From positions 1,550,001 to 1,614,000 of the forward strand of contig CP169086.1 of NCBI GenBank assembly GCA_041890495.1: 64,000 nucleotides of DNA, read 5' to 3'. The DNA comes from Escherichia boydii (GTDB taxonomy: Bacteria; Pseudomonadota; Gammaproteobacteria; Enterobacterales; Enterobacteriaceae). A program made the translations under genes and the position numbers. How positions within the stretch are numbered: the stretch's first letter is position 1; each line of letters opens with the position of its first letter. A model generated the notes under the pieces. That model did no database searches, was not told the DNA's origin, and saw only the letters and a list, made by a program, of their open reading frames with translations. Positions 9,455-17,611 of the stretch are shown here, in pieces.

Positions 9455-10942
9455 ATGAATTTTCATCATCTGGCTTACTGGCAGGATAAAGCGTTAAGTC
9501 TCGCCATTGAAAACCGCTTATTTATTAACGGTGAATATACTGCTGCGGCGGAAAATGAAACCTTTGAAACCGTTGATCCGGTCACCCAGGCACCGCTGGC
9601 GAAAATTGCCCGCGGCAAGAGCGTCGATATCGACCGTGCGATGAGCGCAGCACGCGGCGTATTTGAACGCGGCGACTGGTCACTCTCTTCTCCGGCTAAA
9701 CGTAAAGCGGTACTGAATAAACTCGCCGATTTAATGGAAGCCCACGCCGAAGAGCTGGCACTGCTGGAAACTCTCGACACCGGCAAACCGATTCGTCACA
9801 GTCTGCGTGATGATATTCCCGGCGCGGCGCGCGCCATTCGCTGGTACGCCGAAGCGATCGACAAAGTGTATGGCGAAGTGGCGACCACCAGTAGCCATGA
9901 GCTGGCGATGATCGTGCGTGAACCGGTCGGCGTGATTGCCGCCATCGTGCCGTGGAACTTCCCGCTGTTGCTGACTTGCTGGAAACTCGGCCCGGCGCTG
10001 GCGGCGGGAAACAGCGTGATTCTAAAACCGTCTGAAAAATCACCGCTCAGTGCGATTCGTCTCGCGGGGCTGGCGAAAGAAGCAGGCTTGCCGGATGGTG
10101 TGTTGAACGTGGTGACGGGTTTTGGTCATGAAGCCGGGCAGGCGCTGTCGCGTCATAACGATATCGACGCCATTGCCTTTACCGGTTCAACCCGTACCGG
10201 GAAACAACTGCTGAAAGATGCGGGCGACAGCAACATGAAACGCGTCTGGCTGGAAGCGGGCGGCAAAAGCGCCAACATCGTTTTCGCTGACTGCCCGGAT
10301 TTGCAACAGGCGGCAAGCGCCACCGCAGCAGGCATTTTCTACAACCAGGGACAGGTGTGCATCGCCGGAACGCGCCTGTTGCTGGAAGAGAGCATCGCCG
10401 ATGAATTCTTAGCCCTGTTAAAACAGCAGGCGCAAAACTGGCAGCCGGGCCATCCACTTGATCCCGCAACCACCATGGGCACCTTAATCGACTGCGCCCA
10501 CGCCGACTCGGTCCATAGCTTTATTCGGGAAGGCGAAAGCAAAGGGCAACTGTTGTTGGATGGCCGTAACGCCGGGCTGGCTGCCGCCATCGGCCCGACC
10601 ATCTTTGTGGATGTGGACCCGAATGCGTCCTTAAGTCGCGAAGAGATTTTCGGTCCGGTGCTGGTGGTCACGCGTTTCACATCAGAAGAACAGGCGCTAC
10701 AGCTTGCCAACGACAGCCAGTACGGCCTTGGCGCGGCGGTATGGACGCGCGACCTCTCCCGCGCGCACCGCATGAGCCGACGCCTGAAAGCCGGTTCCGT
10801 CTTCGTCAATAACTACAACGACGGCGATATGACCGTGCCGTTTGGCGGCTATAAGCAGAGCGGCAACGGTCGCGACAAATCCCTGCATGCCCTTGAAAAA
10901 TTCACTGAACTGAAAACCATCTGGATAAGCCTGGAGGCCTGA
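9455..10942 (+). CDS. puuC: Gamma-glutamyl-gamma-aminobutyraldehyde dehydrogenase
   Basis: 495-residue NAD(P)-dependent aldehyde dehydrogenase that oxidises gamma-glutamyl-gamma-aminobutyraldehyde to gamma-glutamyl-GABA. Visible are the nucleotide-binding segment around FTGSTRTGKQL, the general-base Glu in WLEAGGKSAN and the catalytic Cys in NQGQVCIAG (about residue 302). The start at 9455 is chosen because AGGAG precedes it and it gives MNFHHLAYW; the longer frame from 9359 runs through the ERIC element. The sequence appears identical to K-12 PuuC. It is followed by puuB after one base. Confidence 0.96.
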   Translation: MNFHHLAYWQDKALSLAIENRLFINGEYTAAAENETFETVDPVTQAPLAKIARGKSVDIDRAMSAARGVFERGDWSLSSPAKRKAVLNKLADLMEAHAEELALLETLDTGKPIRHSLRDDIPGAARAIRWYAEAIDKVYGEVATTSSHELAMIVREPVGVIAAIVPWNFPLLLTCWKLGPALAAGNSVILKPSEKSPLSAIRLAGLAKEAGLPDGVLNVVTGFGHEAGQALSRHNDIDAIAFTGSTRTGKQLLKDAGDSNMKRVWLEAGGKSANIVFADCPDLQQAASATAAGIFYNQGQVCIAGTRLLLEESIADEFLALLKQQAQNWQPGHPLDPATTMGTLIDCAHADSVHSFIREGESKGQLLLDGRNAGLAAAIGPTIFVDVDPNASLSREEIFGPVLVVTRFTSEEQALQLANDSQYGLGAAVWTRDLSRAHRMSRRLKAGSVFVNNYNDGDMTVPFGGYKQSGNGRDKSLHALEKFTELKTIWISLEA

Positions 10943-10943
10943 A

Positions 10944-12224
10944 ATGACCGAACATACCAGCAGTTACTACGCCGCCAGTGCGAATAAATATGCACCATTC
11001 GACACGCTGAATGAGTCAATCACCTGCGACGTTTGCGTGGTTGGCGGCGGCTATACCGGGCTCTCCTCCGCGCTGCATCTGGCGGAAGCGGGCTTTGACG
11101 TAGTGGTTCTCGAAGCCTCACGCATCGGCTTTGGCGCAAGCGGGCGCAATGGCGGACAGCTTGTGAACTCCTACAGCCGCGACATCGACGTGATCGAAAA
11201 AAGCTACGGCATGGACACCGCCCGTATGCTCGGCAGCATGATGTTCGAAGGTGGTGAGATCATCCGCGAACGTATCAAACGTTATCAGATTGACTGCGAC
11301 TACCGCCCCGGCGGCCTGTTTGTGGCGATGAATGATAAACAGCTCGCCACACTTGAAGAGCAGAAAGAGAACTGGGAACGCTACGGCAATAAACAGCTGG
11401 AATTGCTGGACGCCAACGCCATTCGCCGTGAAGTAGCCAGCGATCGCTATACCGGTGCGCTGCTGGATCACAGCGGTGGGCATATTCATCCGCTAAACCT
11501 TGCCATTGGCGAAGCGGACGCCATCCGCCTCAACGGCGGGCGCGTGTATGAACTTTCTGCCGTGACGCAGATCCAGCACACCACGCCAGCCGTGGTGCGA
11601 ACTGCCAAAGGTCAGGTGACGGCGAAGTATGTGATTGTCGCCGGGAATGCGTATCTGGGCGATAAAGTAGAGCCGGAACTGGCGAAACGCAGCATGCCGT
11701 GCGGTACGCAGGTGATCACCACCGAACGGCTGTCGGAAGATTTAGCCCGTTCGCTGATCCCGAAAAACTACTGTGTGGAAGACTGTAACTATCTGCTTGA
11801 TTACTACCGTCTTACCGCCGACAACCGCCTGCTGTACGGCGGCGGCGTGGTCTACGGCGCGCGCGACCCGGATGACGTTGAGCGCCTTGTGGTGCCGAAA
11901 CTGCTGAAAACCTTCCCGCAGCTGAAGGGCGTGAAAATTGATTACCGCTGGACGGGCAACTTCCTGCTGACCCTGTCGCGTATGCCGCAGTTTGGTCGCC
12001 TCGATACCAACATCTATTACATGCAGGGCTACAGCGGCCACGGCGTGACCTGTACTCATCTAGCCGGACGTTTGATTGCCGAACTGCTGCGCGGCGACGC
12101 CGAACGTTTCGATGCCTTCGCCAATCTGCCGCATTACCCGTTCCCCGGCGGGCGCACGCTGCGTGTGCCGTTTACCGCGATGGGCGCGGCGTATTACAGC
12201 CTGCGCGATCGTCTGGGCGTTTAA
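10944..12224 (+). CDS. puuB: Gamma-glutamylputrescine oxidase
   Basis: 426-residue FAD-dependent oxidase (DAO family) that oxidises gamma-glutamylputrescine to the aldehyde, releasing ammonia and H2O2. The Rossmann FAD motif VVGGGYTGLSSALHLAEAG is near residues 31-49, and the C-terminal FAD region contains MQGYSGHGVTCTHLAG. It is tightly linked between puuC (1 bp) and puuE (37 bp). Confidence 0.95.
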   Translation: MTEHTSSYYAASANKYAPFDTLNESITCDVCVVGGGYTGLSSALHLAEAGFDVVVLEASRIGFGASGRNGGQLVNSYSRDIDVIEKSYGMDTARMLGSMMFEGGEIIRERIKRYQIDCDYRPGGLFVAMNDKQLATLEEQKENWERYGNKQLELLDANAIRREVASDRYTGALLDHSGGHIHPLNLAIGEADAIRLNGGRVYELSAVTQIQHTTPAVVRTAKGQVTAKYVIVAGNAYLGDKVEPELAKRSMPCGTQVITTERLSEDLARSLIPKNYCVEDCNYLLDYYRLTADNRLLYGGGVVYGARDPDDVERLVVPKLLKTFPQLKGVKIDYRWTGNFLLTLSRMPQFGRLDTNIYYMQGYSGHGVTCTHLAGRLIAELLRGDAERFDAFANLPHYPFPGGRTLRVPFTAMGAAYYSLRDRLGV

Positions 12225-12261
12225 TTTCCGATTAACCGTGAAGAGTCAAAAGGTGTGAAAC

Positions 12262-13533
12262 ATGAGCAACAATGAATTCCATCAGCGTCGTCTTTCTGCC
12301 ACTCCGCGCGGGGTTGGCGTGATGTGTAACTTCTTCGCCCAGTCGGCTGAAAACGCCACGCTGAAGGATGTTGAGGGCAACGAGTACATCGATTTCGCCG
12401 CAGGCATTGCGGTGCTGAATACCGGACATCGCCACCCTGATCTGGTCGCGGCGGTGGAGCAGCAACTGCAACAGTTTACCCACACCGCGTATCAGATTGT
12501 GCCGTATGAAAGCTACGTCACCCTGGCGGAGAAAATCAACGCCCTTGCCCCGGTGAGCGGGCAGGCCAAAACCGCGTTCTTCACCACCGGTGCGGAAGCG
12601 GTGGAAAACGCGGTGAAAATTGCTCGCGCCCATACCGGACGCCCTGGCGTGATTGCGTTTAGCGGCGGCTTTCACGGTCGTACGTATATGACCATGGCGC
12701 TGACCGGAAAAGTTGCGCCGTACAAAATCGGCTTCGGCCCGTTCCCTGGTTCGGTGTATCACGTACCTTATCCGTCAGATTTACACGGCATTTCAACACA
12801 GGACTCCCTCGACGCCATCGAACGCTTGTTTAAATCAGACATCGAAGCGAAGCAGGTGGCGGCGATTATTTTCGAACCGGTGCAGGGCGAGGGCGGTTTC
12901 AACGTTGCGCCAAAAGAGCTGGTTGCCGCTATTCGCCGCCTGTGCGACGAGCACGGTATTGTGATGATTGCTGATGAAGTGCAAAGCGGCTTTGCGCGTA
13001 CCGGTAAGCTGTTTGCCATGGATCATTACGCCGATAAGCCGGATTTAATGACGATGGCGAAAAGCCTCGCGGGCGGGATGCCGCTTTCGGGCGTGGTCGG
13101 TAACGCGAATATTATGGACGCACCCGCGCCGGGCGGGCTTGGCGGCACCTACGCCGGTAACCCGCTGGCGGTGGCTGCCGCGCACGCGGTGCTCAACATT
13201 ATCGACAAAGAATCACTCTGCGAACGCGCGAATCAACTGGGCCAGCGTCTCAAAAACACGTTGATTGATGCCAAAGAAAGCGTTCCGGCCATTGCTGCGG
13301 TACGCGGCCTGGGGTCGATGATTGCGGTAGAGTTTAACGATCCGCAAACGGGCGAGCCGTCAGCGGCGATTGCACAGAAAATCCAGCAACGCGCGCTGGC
13401 GCAGGGGCTGCTCCTGCTGACCTGTGGCGCATACGGCAACGTGATTCGCTTCCTTTATCCGCTGACCATCCCGGATACCCAGTTCACCCAGGCGCTGGCG
13501 ATCCTGCAACAGGTTATGCATGATAAGGACTAA
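12262..13533 (+). CDS. puuE: 4-aminobutyrate aminotransferase PuuE
   Basis: 423-residue class III PLP-dependent aminotransferase converting GABA and 2-oxoglutarate to succinate semialdehyde and glutamate. The PLP lysine is Lys267 in TMAKSLAGGMP; the cofactor-phosphate region is TTGAEAVENAVK and the Asp motif is ADEVQSGFARTG. Last gene of the puu operon. From memory it is K-12-like to about residue 405, then diverges (TQFTQALAILQQVMHDKD), so a recombination junction may lie near 13,470. Confidence 0.96.
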   Translation: MSNNEFHQRRLSATPRGVGVMCNFFAQSAENATLKDVEGNEYIDFAAGIAVLNTGHRHPDLVAAVEQQLQQFTHTAYQIVPYESYVTLAEKINALAPVSGQAKTAFFTTGAEAVENAVKIARAHTGRPGVIAFSGGFHGRTYMTMALTGKVAPYKIGFGPFPGSVYHVPYPSDLHGISTQDSLDAIERLFKSDIEAKQVAAIIFEPVQGEGGFNVAPKELVAAIRRLCDEHGIVMIADEVQSGFARTGKLFAMDHYADKPDLMTMAKSLAGGMPLSGVVGNANIMDAPAPGGLGGTYAGNPLAVAAAHAVLNIIDKESLCERANQLGQRLKNTLIDAKESVPAIAAVRGLGSMIAVEFNDPQTGEPSAAIAQKIQQRALAQGLLLLTCGAYGNVIRFLYPLTIPDTQFTQALAILQQVMHDKD

Positions 13534-13544
13534 ATGCCCACCGA

Positions 13545-13605
13545 AAACCGTCTCCCGGAATGCCGGGGACGGTTTCAACGGAGGAAATCGGCACAGATTT
13601 CCTCC
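13545..13605 (+). terminator. Double hairpin after puuE
   Basis: Two inverted repeats follow the puuE stop: AAACCGTCTCCCGG/CCGGGGACGGTTT with one bulge (13,545-13,575), then a perfect 10-bp repeat GGAGGAAATC/GATTTCCTCC with a 6-base loop (13,580-13,605). Neither has a T run, so intrinsic termination is uncertain; they may protect the 3' end or form an attenuator before the next gene. Confidence 0.45.
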
Positions 13606-13683
13606 GCGTGGGAAATGTTGGGGAATTTGGTCGGTTTCATTGTATGCTCCCTGAAACACATCCCCGGCATGAGGAAATAAGAA

Positions 13684-15171
13684 TTGCAAAAAATATCAGC
13701 CTATCAGTCACTTGTGAAAACCTTCCAGCGCCTCTCCCGCTTCTCGCACCTCTCCTCCATCGCCAGCTGGGACATGTTCACCATGATGCCGCCGGGCGGC
13801 AGCGCCGCGCGCGGTGAAGCACTCGCGGAGATGAGCGTCCTGCAACACCAGATCCTGACCGATAAAAAAGTCGGCGACCTGTTAGCGGCGGCGGCAGGTG
13901 AAGATCTGAATGATGTCGAACAGGCCAACCTGCGCGAAATGACGCGCCACTACCAGCAGGCCACCCTTCTGCCGGAATCGCTGGTGGAAGCGAAATCCCT
14001 GGCGGGCAGCAGGTGTGAACACGCCTGGCGTACTCAGCGCCCCGCCAACGACTGGCAGGGTTTTTCCGCCAACCTGAAAGAGGTGGTCAAACTCAGCCGC
14101 AAAGAGGCTCGCCTGCGGGCTGAAGCCAAAGGCTGTACGCCGTACGACGCGCTGCTGGATATTTTTGAACCCGACATGACCAGCGCGCGTCTGGACGTTC
14201 TGTTCGGCGATATGAAGTCCTGGCTACCGGACCTGCTGGCAAAGGTGGTGGAAAAACAGGCTCAACGGTCGTTTATTCCCCCGCAGGGCCCCTTCCCGAC
14301 GGCAACCCAGCGTGAGCTGGGCCTGGAAGCCATGAAGATGCTTGGCTTCGATTTTAACGGCGGTCGCCTTGACGTAAGCGCGCACCCGTTCTGCGGCGGC
14401 GTCCCGGAAGACGTGCGCATTACCACGCGCTATGACGAGGATGAACTGCTCAGCGCGCTGTTTGGCGTGATCCACGAAACCGGACACGCCCGCTACGAAC
14501 AGAACCTGCCGCGCGCGTGGGCAGGACAGCCGATTGCCCTGGCGCGCTCAACCGCGATCCATGAGTCACAGAGCCTGTTCTTTGAAATGCAGCTGGGACG
14601 CAGTGAAGCCTTCCTCAGGCATCTTCTCCCGGCGGTACACGCCCGATTTGGCAGCCAGGCGGCGTTTAGCGAAGAGAACTTCATTGCCTGGAACCAGCGC
14701 GTGAAGCCTGGCTATATCCGCGTCGATGCGGACGAAGTGAGCTACCCGGCACACGTGGTGCTGCGCTATGAGATTGAGCGTGCGCTGATCAACGGCGAGA
14801 TCGAAGTGGACGATATTCCCGCCCTGTGGGACGAGAAAATGCAGGCCTGGCTCGGATTATCCACCAAAGATAACTACCGCAACGGCTGTATGCAGGATAT
14901 TCACTGGACCGACGGCGGTTTTGGTTACTTCCCGTCATATACGCTTGGCGCTATGTACGCCGCGCAGCTGTTCCATGCCGCCAGCACCGCACTGCCAGGT
15001 CTGCAGGCCTCCATCGCTGAAGGCGATTTTTCCGCACTCTTTGAGTGGCTGCGTCAGAACATCTGGCAGCACGGTAGCCGCTTCAGCACGTCGCAATTAA
15101 TCACCCAGGCGACGGGCGAAGATCTGAATATCCGTTACTTCCGCGAACATCTGACCTCCCGTTATCTTTAA
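13684..15171 (+). CDS. M32 metallocarboxypeptidase (Taq type)
   Basis: 495-residue zinc carboxypeptidase of family M32, which removes C-terminal residues from peptides in the cytoplasm. The zinc-binding and catalytic motif is HETGH at residues 264-268, with a downstream Glu in the STAIHESQSLFFE segment; EVDDIPALWDEKM is a family signature. The frame begins with TTG at 13684, preceded by GAGGAAATAAGAA. E. coli K-12 lacks this gene. It lies 150 bp downstream of puuE and could supply amino acids from peptides; no direct link to putrescine metabolism is evident. Confidence 0.9.
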   Translation: MQKISAYQSLVKTFQRLSRFSHLSSIASWDMFTMMPPGGSAARGEALAEMSVLQHQILTDKKVGDLLAAAAGEDLNDVEQANLREMTRHYQQATLLPESLVEAKSLAGSRCEHAWRTQRPANDWQGFSANLKEVVKLSRKEARLRAEAKGCTPYDALLDIFEPDMTSARLDVLFGDMKSWLPDLLAKVVEKQAQRSFIPPQGPFPTATQRELGLEAMKMLGFDFNGGRLDVSAHPFCGGVPEDVRITTRYDEDELLSALFGVIHETGHARYEQNLPRAWAGQPIALARSTAIHESQSLFFEMQLGRSEAFLRHLLPAVHARFGSQAAFSEENFIAWNQRVKPGYIRVDADEVSYPAHVVLRYEIERALINGEIEVDDIPALWDEKMQAWLGLSTKDNYRNGCMQDIHWTDGGFGYFPSYTLGAMYAAQLFHAASTALPGLQASIAEGDFSALFEWLRQNIWQHGSRFSTSQLITQATGEDLNIRYFREHLTSRYL

Positions 15172-15328
15172 TCCCTCTGCCGGAGCCTGCTCCGGCACTC
15201 TTCTCACCCTTTTCAATAAGAATATGATTTAGCACATGTTGCCATGATTGCGCCGGGTGTATGAATGCGTGTCCTTCCGACACAATTAGACTGCTATCAG
15301 GCCAGGATTAAAAAAAATAAAGGGATCA

Positions 15329-15868
15329 ATGATGAAAGGCATAATGAAAACGATGTTAGCGATTCTGTGTGCGACCAGTTTAAGTGCTTTCGCAGCCACG
15401 GATAATACCCCGCAAGACGCGTTCAACGATATTACCCGCTCTCTTGCAGACCTCCAGCCCATCACGTTTCAGGCTCCCGCTGAAAAATATAAGCTGCTGG
15501 TGTTTATTGATAATCAGTGCATTTACTGCAGCAATGTTGTGAAAAACGTTAAGCAATATACGGATGCCGGCTTGACGATGTCGTTTCTGACCGTTGCGCC
15601 CAGCGCCATTCGCGACTCGGTAATTGAAGATATGGGACGCGTCTGGTGTTCAACCGATAAGGTCAAAAGTCTGCAACAAGCGATGGCGGGATTTTTACCG
15701 AATAACGACACCACGACAGCGTGCTCCGATCTGATCGCGCGGCAATCTGCTCTGGCAGAACGTTTGGGCATTAGCATCACCCCGGTAATGGTGGTCATTG
15801 AGCCTGAATCACGGTCGATTATAGGCAGTCAGTCTCCGGCGGCTATTCTGGCCACCCTGAAAAGATAA
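15329..15868 (+). CDS. Periplasmic thioredoxin-fold protein (DsbC-like)
   Basis: 179 residues beginning with a typical signal peptide (MMKGIMKTMLAILCATSLSA, cleavage after about AFA). The mature part has a thioredoxin-like segment LLVFIDNQCIYCSNVV with a CxxC pair (Cys-Ile-Tyr-Cys), two later cysteines (VWCSTDK and TTACSDL), and GISITPVMVV containing the cis-Pro of the fold. This suggests a periplasmic thiol-disulfide exchange protein related to the catalytic domain of DsbC/DsbG, without their dimerisation domain. Client and redox partner are unknown. AGGGATCA precedes the start. Confidence 0.72.
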   Translation: MMKGIMKTMLAILCATSLSAFAATDNTPQDAFNDITRSLADLQPITFQAPAEKYKLLVFIDNQCIYCSNVVKNVKQYTDAGLTMSFLTVAPSAIRDSVIEDMGRVWCSTDKVKSLQQAMAGFLPNNDTTTACSDLIARQSALAERLGISITPVMVVIEPESRSIIGSQSPAAILATLKR

Positions 15869-15924
15869 CAGAGACCTGTACGAGCAGCGGCGTTTGACCT
15901 GTTCGTACACTTTTCTCCCCTCTG

Positions 15925-15938
15925 TACATATCGTTACA
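15925..15938 (+). promoter_or_regulatory. RstA box upstream of asr
   Basis: TACATATCGTTACA fits the RstA consensus TACATNTNGTTACA at every position. It lies about 100 bp before asr, with a possible -10 element TATAGT at 15981-15986. In E. coli asr is a direct RstA target induced by acid, and rstA/rstB are encoded in this same window. Confidence 0.85.
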
Positions 15939-16041
15939 CGCTGAAACCAACCACTCACGGAAGTCTGCCATTCCCAGGGATATAGTTATTTCAACGGCCC
16001 CGCAGTGGGGTTAAATGAAAAAACAAATTGAGGGTATGACA

Positions 16042-16509
16042 ATGAAAAAAGTATTAGCTCTGGTTGTTGCCGCTGCTATGGGTCTGTCTTCTGCCGCCTT
16101 TGCTGCAGAGACTACCGCAACTGCTGCACCGGCTGCCGCACCTGCTGCAACCACCACCGCTGCGCCAGCAAAAGCGGTTCACCATAAGAAACATCACAAA
16201 GCTGCAGCGAAAAAAGAAGCCGCTGCACCAGCAAGCGCAGCACCAACCGAGCAGAAAGCTCAGGCTGCCAAAAAGCATCACAAAAAAGCCGCTAAACCGG
16301 CTGTAGAACAGAAAGCGCAGGCTGCTAAAAAGCACCACCACAAAAAAGCCGCTAAACCGGCTGTAGAGCAGAAAGCACAGGCCGCTAAAAAGCACCACAA
16401 AAAAGCGACCAAACCGGCTGTAGAACAGAAAGCTCAGGCTGCTAAAAAGCATCACAAAAAAGCAGTAAAACACGAAGCTGCTAAACCAGCTGCACAGCCA
16501 GCTGCGTAA
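16042..16509 (+). CDS. asr: Acid-shock protein Asr
   Basis: 155-residue periplasmic, strongly basic acid-shock protein. The signal peptide MKKVLALVVAAAMGLSSAAFA is the same as in E. coli, followed by Ala/Pro/Thr-rich and Lys/His-rich repeats. Asr accumulates in acid and behaves as a disordered chaperone-like protein. Start 16042 is chosen over 16015 because it puts the signal peptide at the N-terminus. The mature part is longer than in E. coli (about 102 residues in total) because of four tandem units. It is preceded by an RstA box and followed by strong hairpins. Confidence 0.95.
   Translation: MKKVLALVVAAAMGLSSAAFAAETTATAAPAAAPAATTTAAPAKAVHHKKHHKAAAKKEAAAPASAAPTEQKAQAAKKHHKKAAKPAVEQKAQAAKKHHHKKAAKPAVEQKAQAAKKHHKKATKPAVEQKAQAAKKHHKKAVKHEAAKPAAQPAA
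16249..16479 (+). repeat. Tandem repeats inside asr
   Basis: Four units of about 57 bp coding EQKAQAAKKHHKKAAKPAV: 16249-16305, 16306-16365 (one extra His codon), 16366-16422, and a degenerate last copy from 16423. Unit number is expected to vary between strains by slippage. Confidence 0.85.
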
Positions 16510-16524
16510 GAGTACAAGCTTAAC

Positions 16525-16587
16525 CGTGCCCTTCGGGGCACGTTGGTAAACCGGCGCTGAACCGGACAGGTTCCGCGCCGTTTTTTT
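16525..16587 (+). terminator. asr terminator with leading UUCG hairpin
   Basis: CGTGCCC-TTCG-GGGCACG (16525-16542) forms a stable UUCG-capped hairpin. It is followed by CGGCGCTGAACC/GGTTCCGCGCCG (16552-16580, one mismatch, 5-base loop) and seven T residues. The second is a strong rho-independent terminator. Confidence 0.9.
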
Positions 16588-16602
16588 ATATCCGGAGGGC
16601 GT

Positions 16603-16686
16603 ATGCTGCGACGCTATCGGTTTGAGCTGATTCTAATCCTGCTTATTTTATGCGCGCTCATCGCAAGCCATTTTTATCTTTCCTGA
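16603..16686 (+). CDS. ydgU: Small membrane protein YdgU
   Basis: 27-codon ORF, too short for usual gene calling: MLRRYRFELILILLILCALI, then ASHFYLS. It is a single hydrophobic helix with a basic N-terminus and closely resembles E. coli YdgU, which is also just downstream of asr. A strong ribosome-binding site, GGAGGGC, precedes the ATG at 16603. It sits right after the asr terminator, so expression probably depends on read-through. Function unknown. Confidence 0.8.
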   Translation: MLRRYRFELILILLILCALIASHFYLS

Positions 16687-16788
16687 TTGTAGCACGCTGA
16701 TTTTACTCCCACTTTAGCGCTGTCCCGTCTATAGTATTTTCATAGGGTTCACTTTTAATAATCATAATTACCCCCACCAGAGTGTGAT

Positions 16789-17610
16789 ATGCGTAAATCT
16801 GTTGTGTTGTTACTGGGAACGTTTGGTCTTTTTTCTGGATTCTCACATGCGGATGATGGCGGTGATGACACCATTAGCGCGAAAGAGCTAAAGACGCTTT
16901 TTTTCGGTCATGACGATCGCACGCGCGTCGCCGATCCCACCCTGGCGCCCTGGGATGCTATAGGTCAACTGGAAACCGCCAGCGGTAACTTATGTACTGC
17001 GACGTTGATCGCCCCTCAGCTTGCCCTGACGGCAGGCCACTGCTTGTTAACGCCGCCAAACGGCAAGCCGGATAAAGCGGTGGCCCTGCGGTTTGTGTCG
17101 CAAAAAGGAACCTGGCGCTATGAAATTCACGGCATTGAAGGCCGGGTCGATCCGTCTCTCGGCAAACGCCTGAAACCGGATGGTGACGGCTGGATCGTGC
17201 CACCGGCAGCCGCCTCATGGGACTTTGGCCTGATCGTTTTACGCTACCCGCCTTCCGGCATTACGCCGCTTCCGCTATTTGACGGCGATAAAGACGCACT
17301 CACCGCCGCGCTAAAGGCCGCCGACCGAAAGGTGACGCAGTCAGGCTACCCTGTCGATCATCTGGATACGCTTTATACGCACTCCGACTGTATTGTGACG
17401 GGCTGGGCGCAAACCAGCGTACTCTCGCACCAGTGCGATACGTTGCCGGGTGACAGTGGCTCACCGCTGATGCTGAAAACAGATAACGGCTGGCAGTTGA
17501 TTGGTGTCCAGAGCTCTGCACCGGCAGCGAAAGACCGCTGGCGTGCAGATAACCGGGCCTTGTCCGTGACCGGTTTTCGCGACAAGCTGGAAGCGCTGGC
17601 GCAGCAGTAA
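16789..17610 (+). CDS. ydgD: Periplasmic trypsin-like serine protease YdgD
   Basis: 273-residue secreted serine endopeptidase of the trypsin fold. A signal peptide occupies residues 1 to about 21 (cleavage near SHA). The catalytic His is in LTAGHCLL, the Asp is probably in WDFGLIVL, and the nucleophile Ser is in CDTLPGDSGSPL. Two Cys pairs could form disulfides. It follows ydgU as in E. coli. The substrate is unknown. It ends one base before the convergent GGDEF/EAL gene. Confidence 0.9.
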   Translation: MRKSVVLLLGTFGLFSGFSHADDGGDDTISAKELKTLFFGHDDRTRVADPTLAPWDAIGQLETASGNLCTATLIAPQLALTAGHCLLTPPNGKPDKAVALRFVSQKGTWRYEIHGIEGRVDPSLGKRLKPDGDGWIVPPAAASWDFGLIVLRYPPSGITPLPLFDGDKDALTAALKAADRKVTQSGYPVDHLDTLYTHSDCIVTGWAQTSVLSHQCDTLPGDSGSPLMLKTDNGWQLIGVQSSAPAAKDRWRADNRALSVTGFRDKLEALAQQ

Positions 17611-17611
17611 A

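Noticed and set aside
16249..16479. Regularly spaced repeats that might suggest a CRISPR array
   Set aside because: They are in-frame amino-acid repeats of asr without unique spacers.
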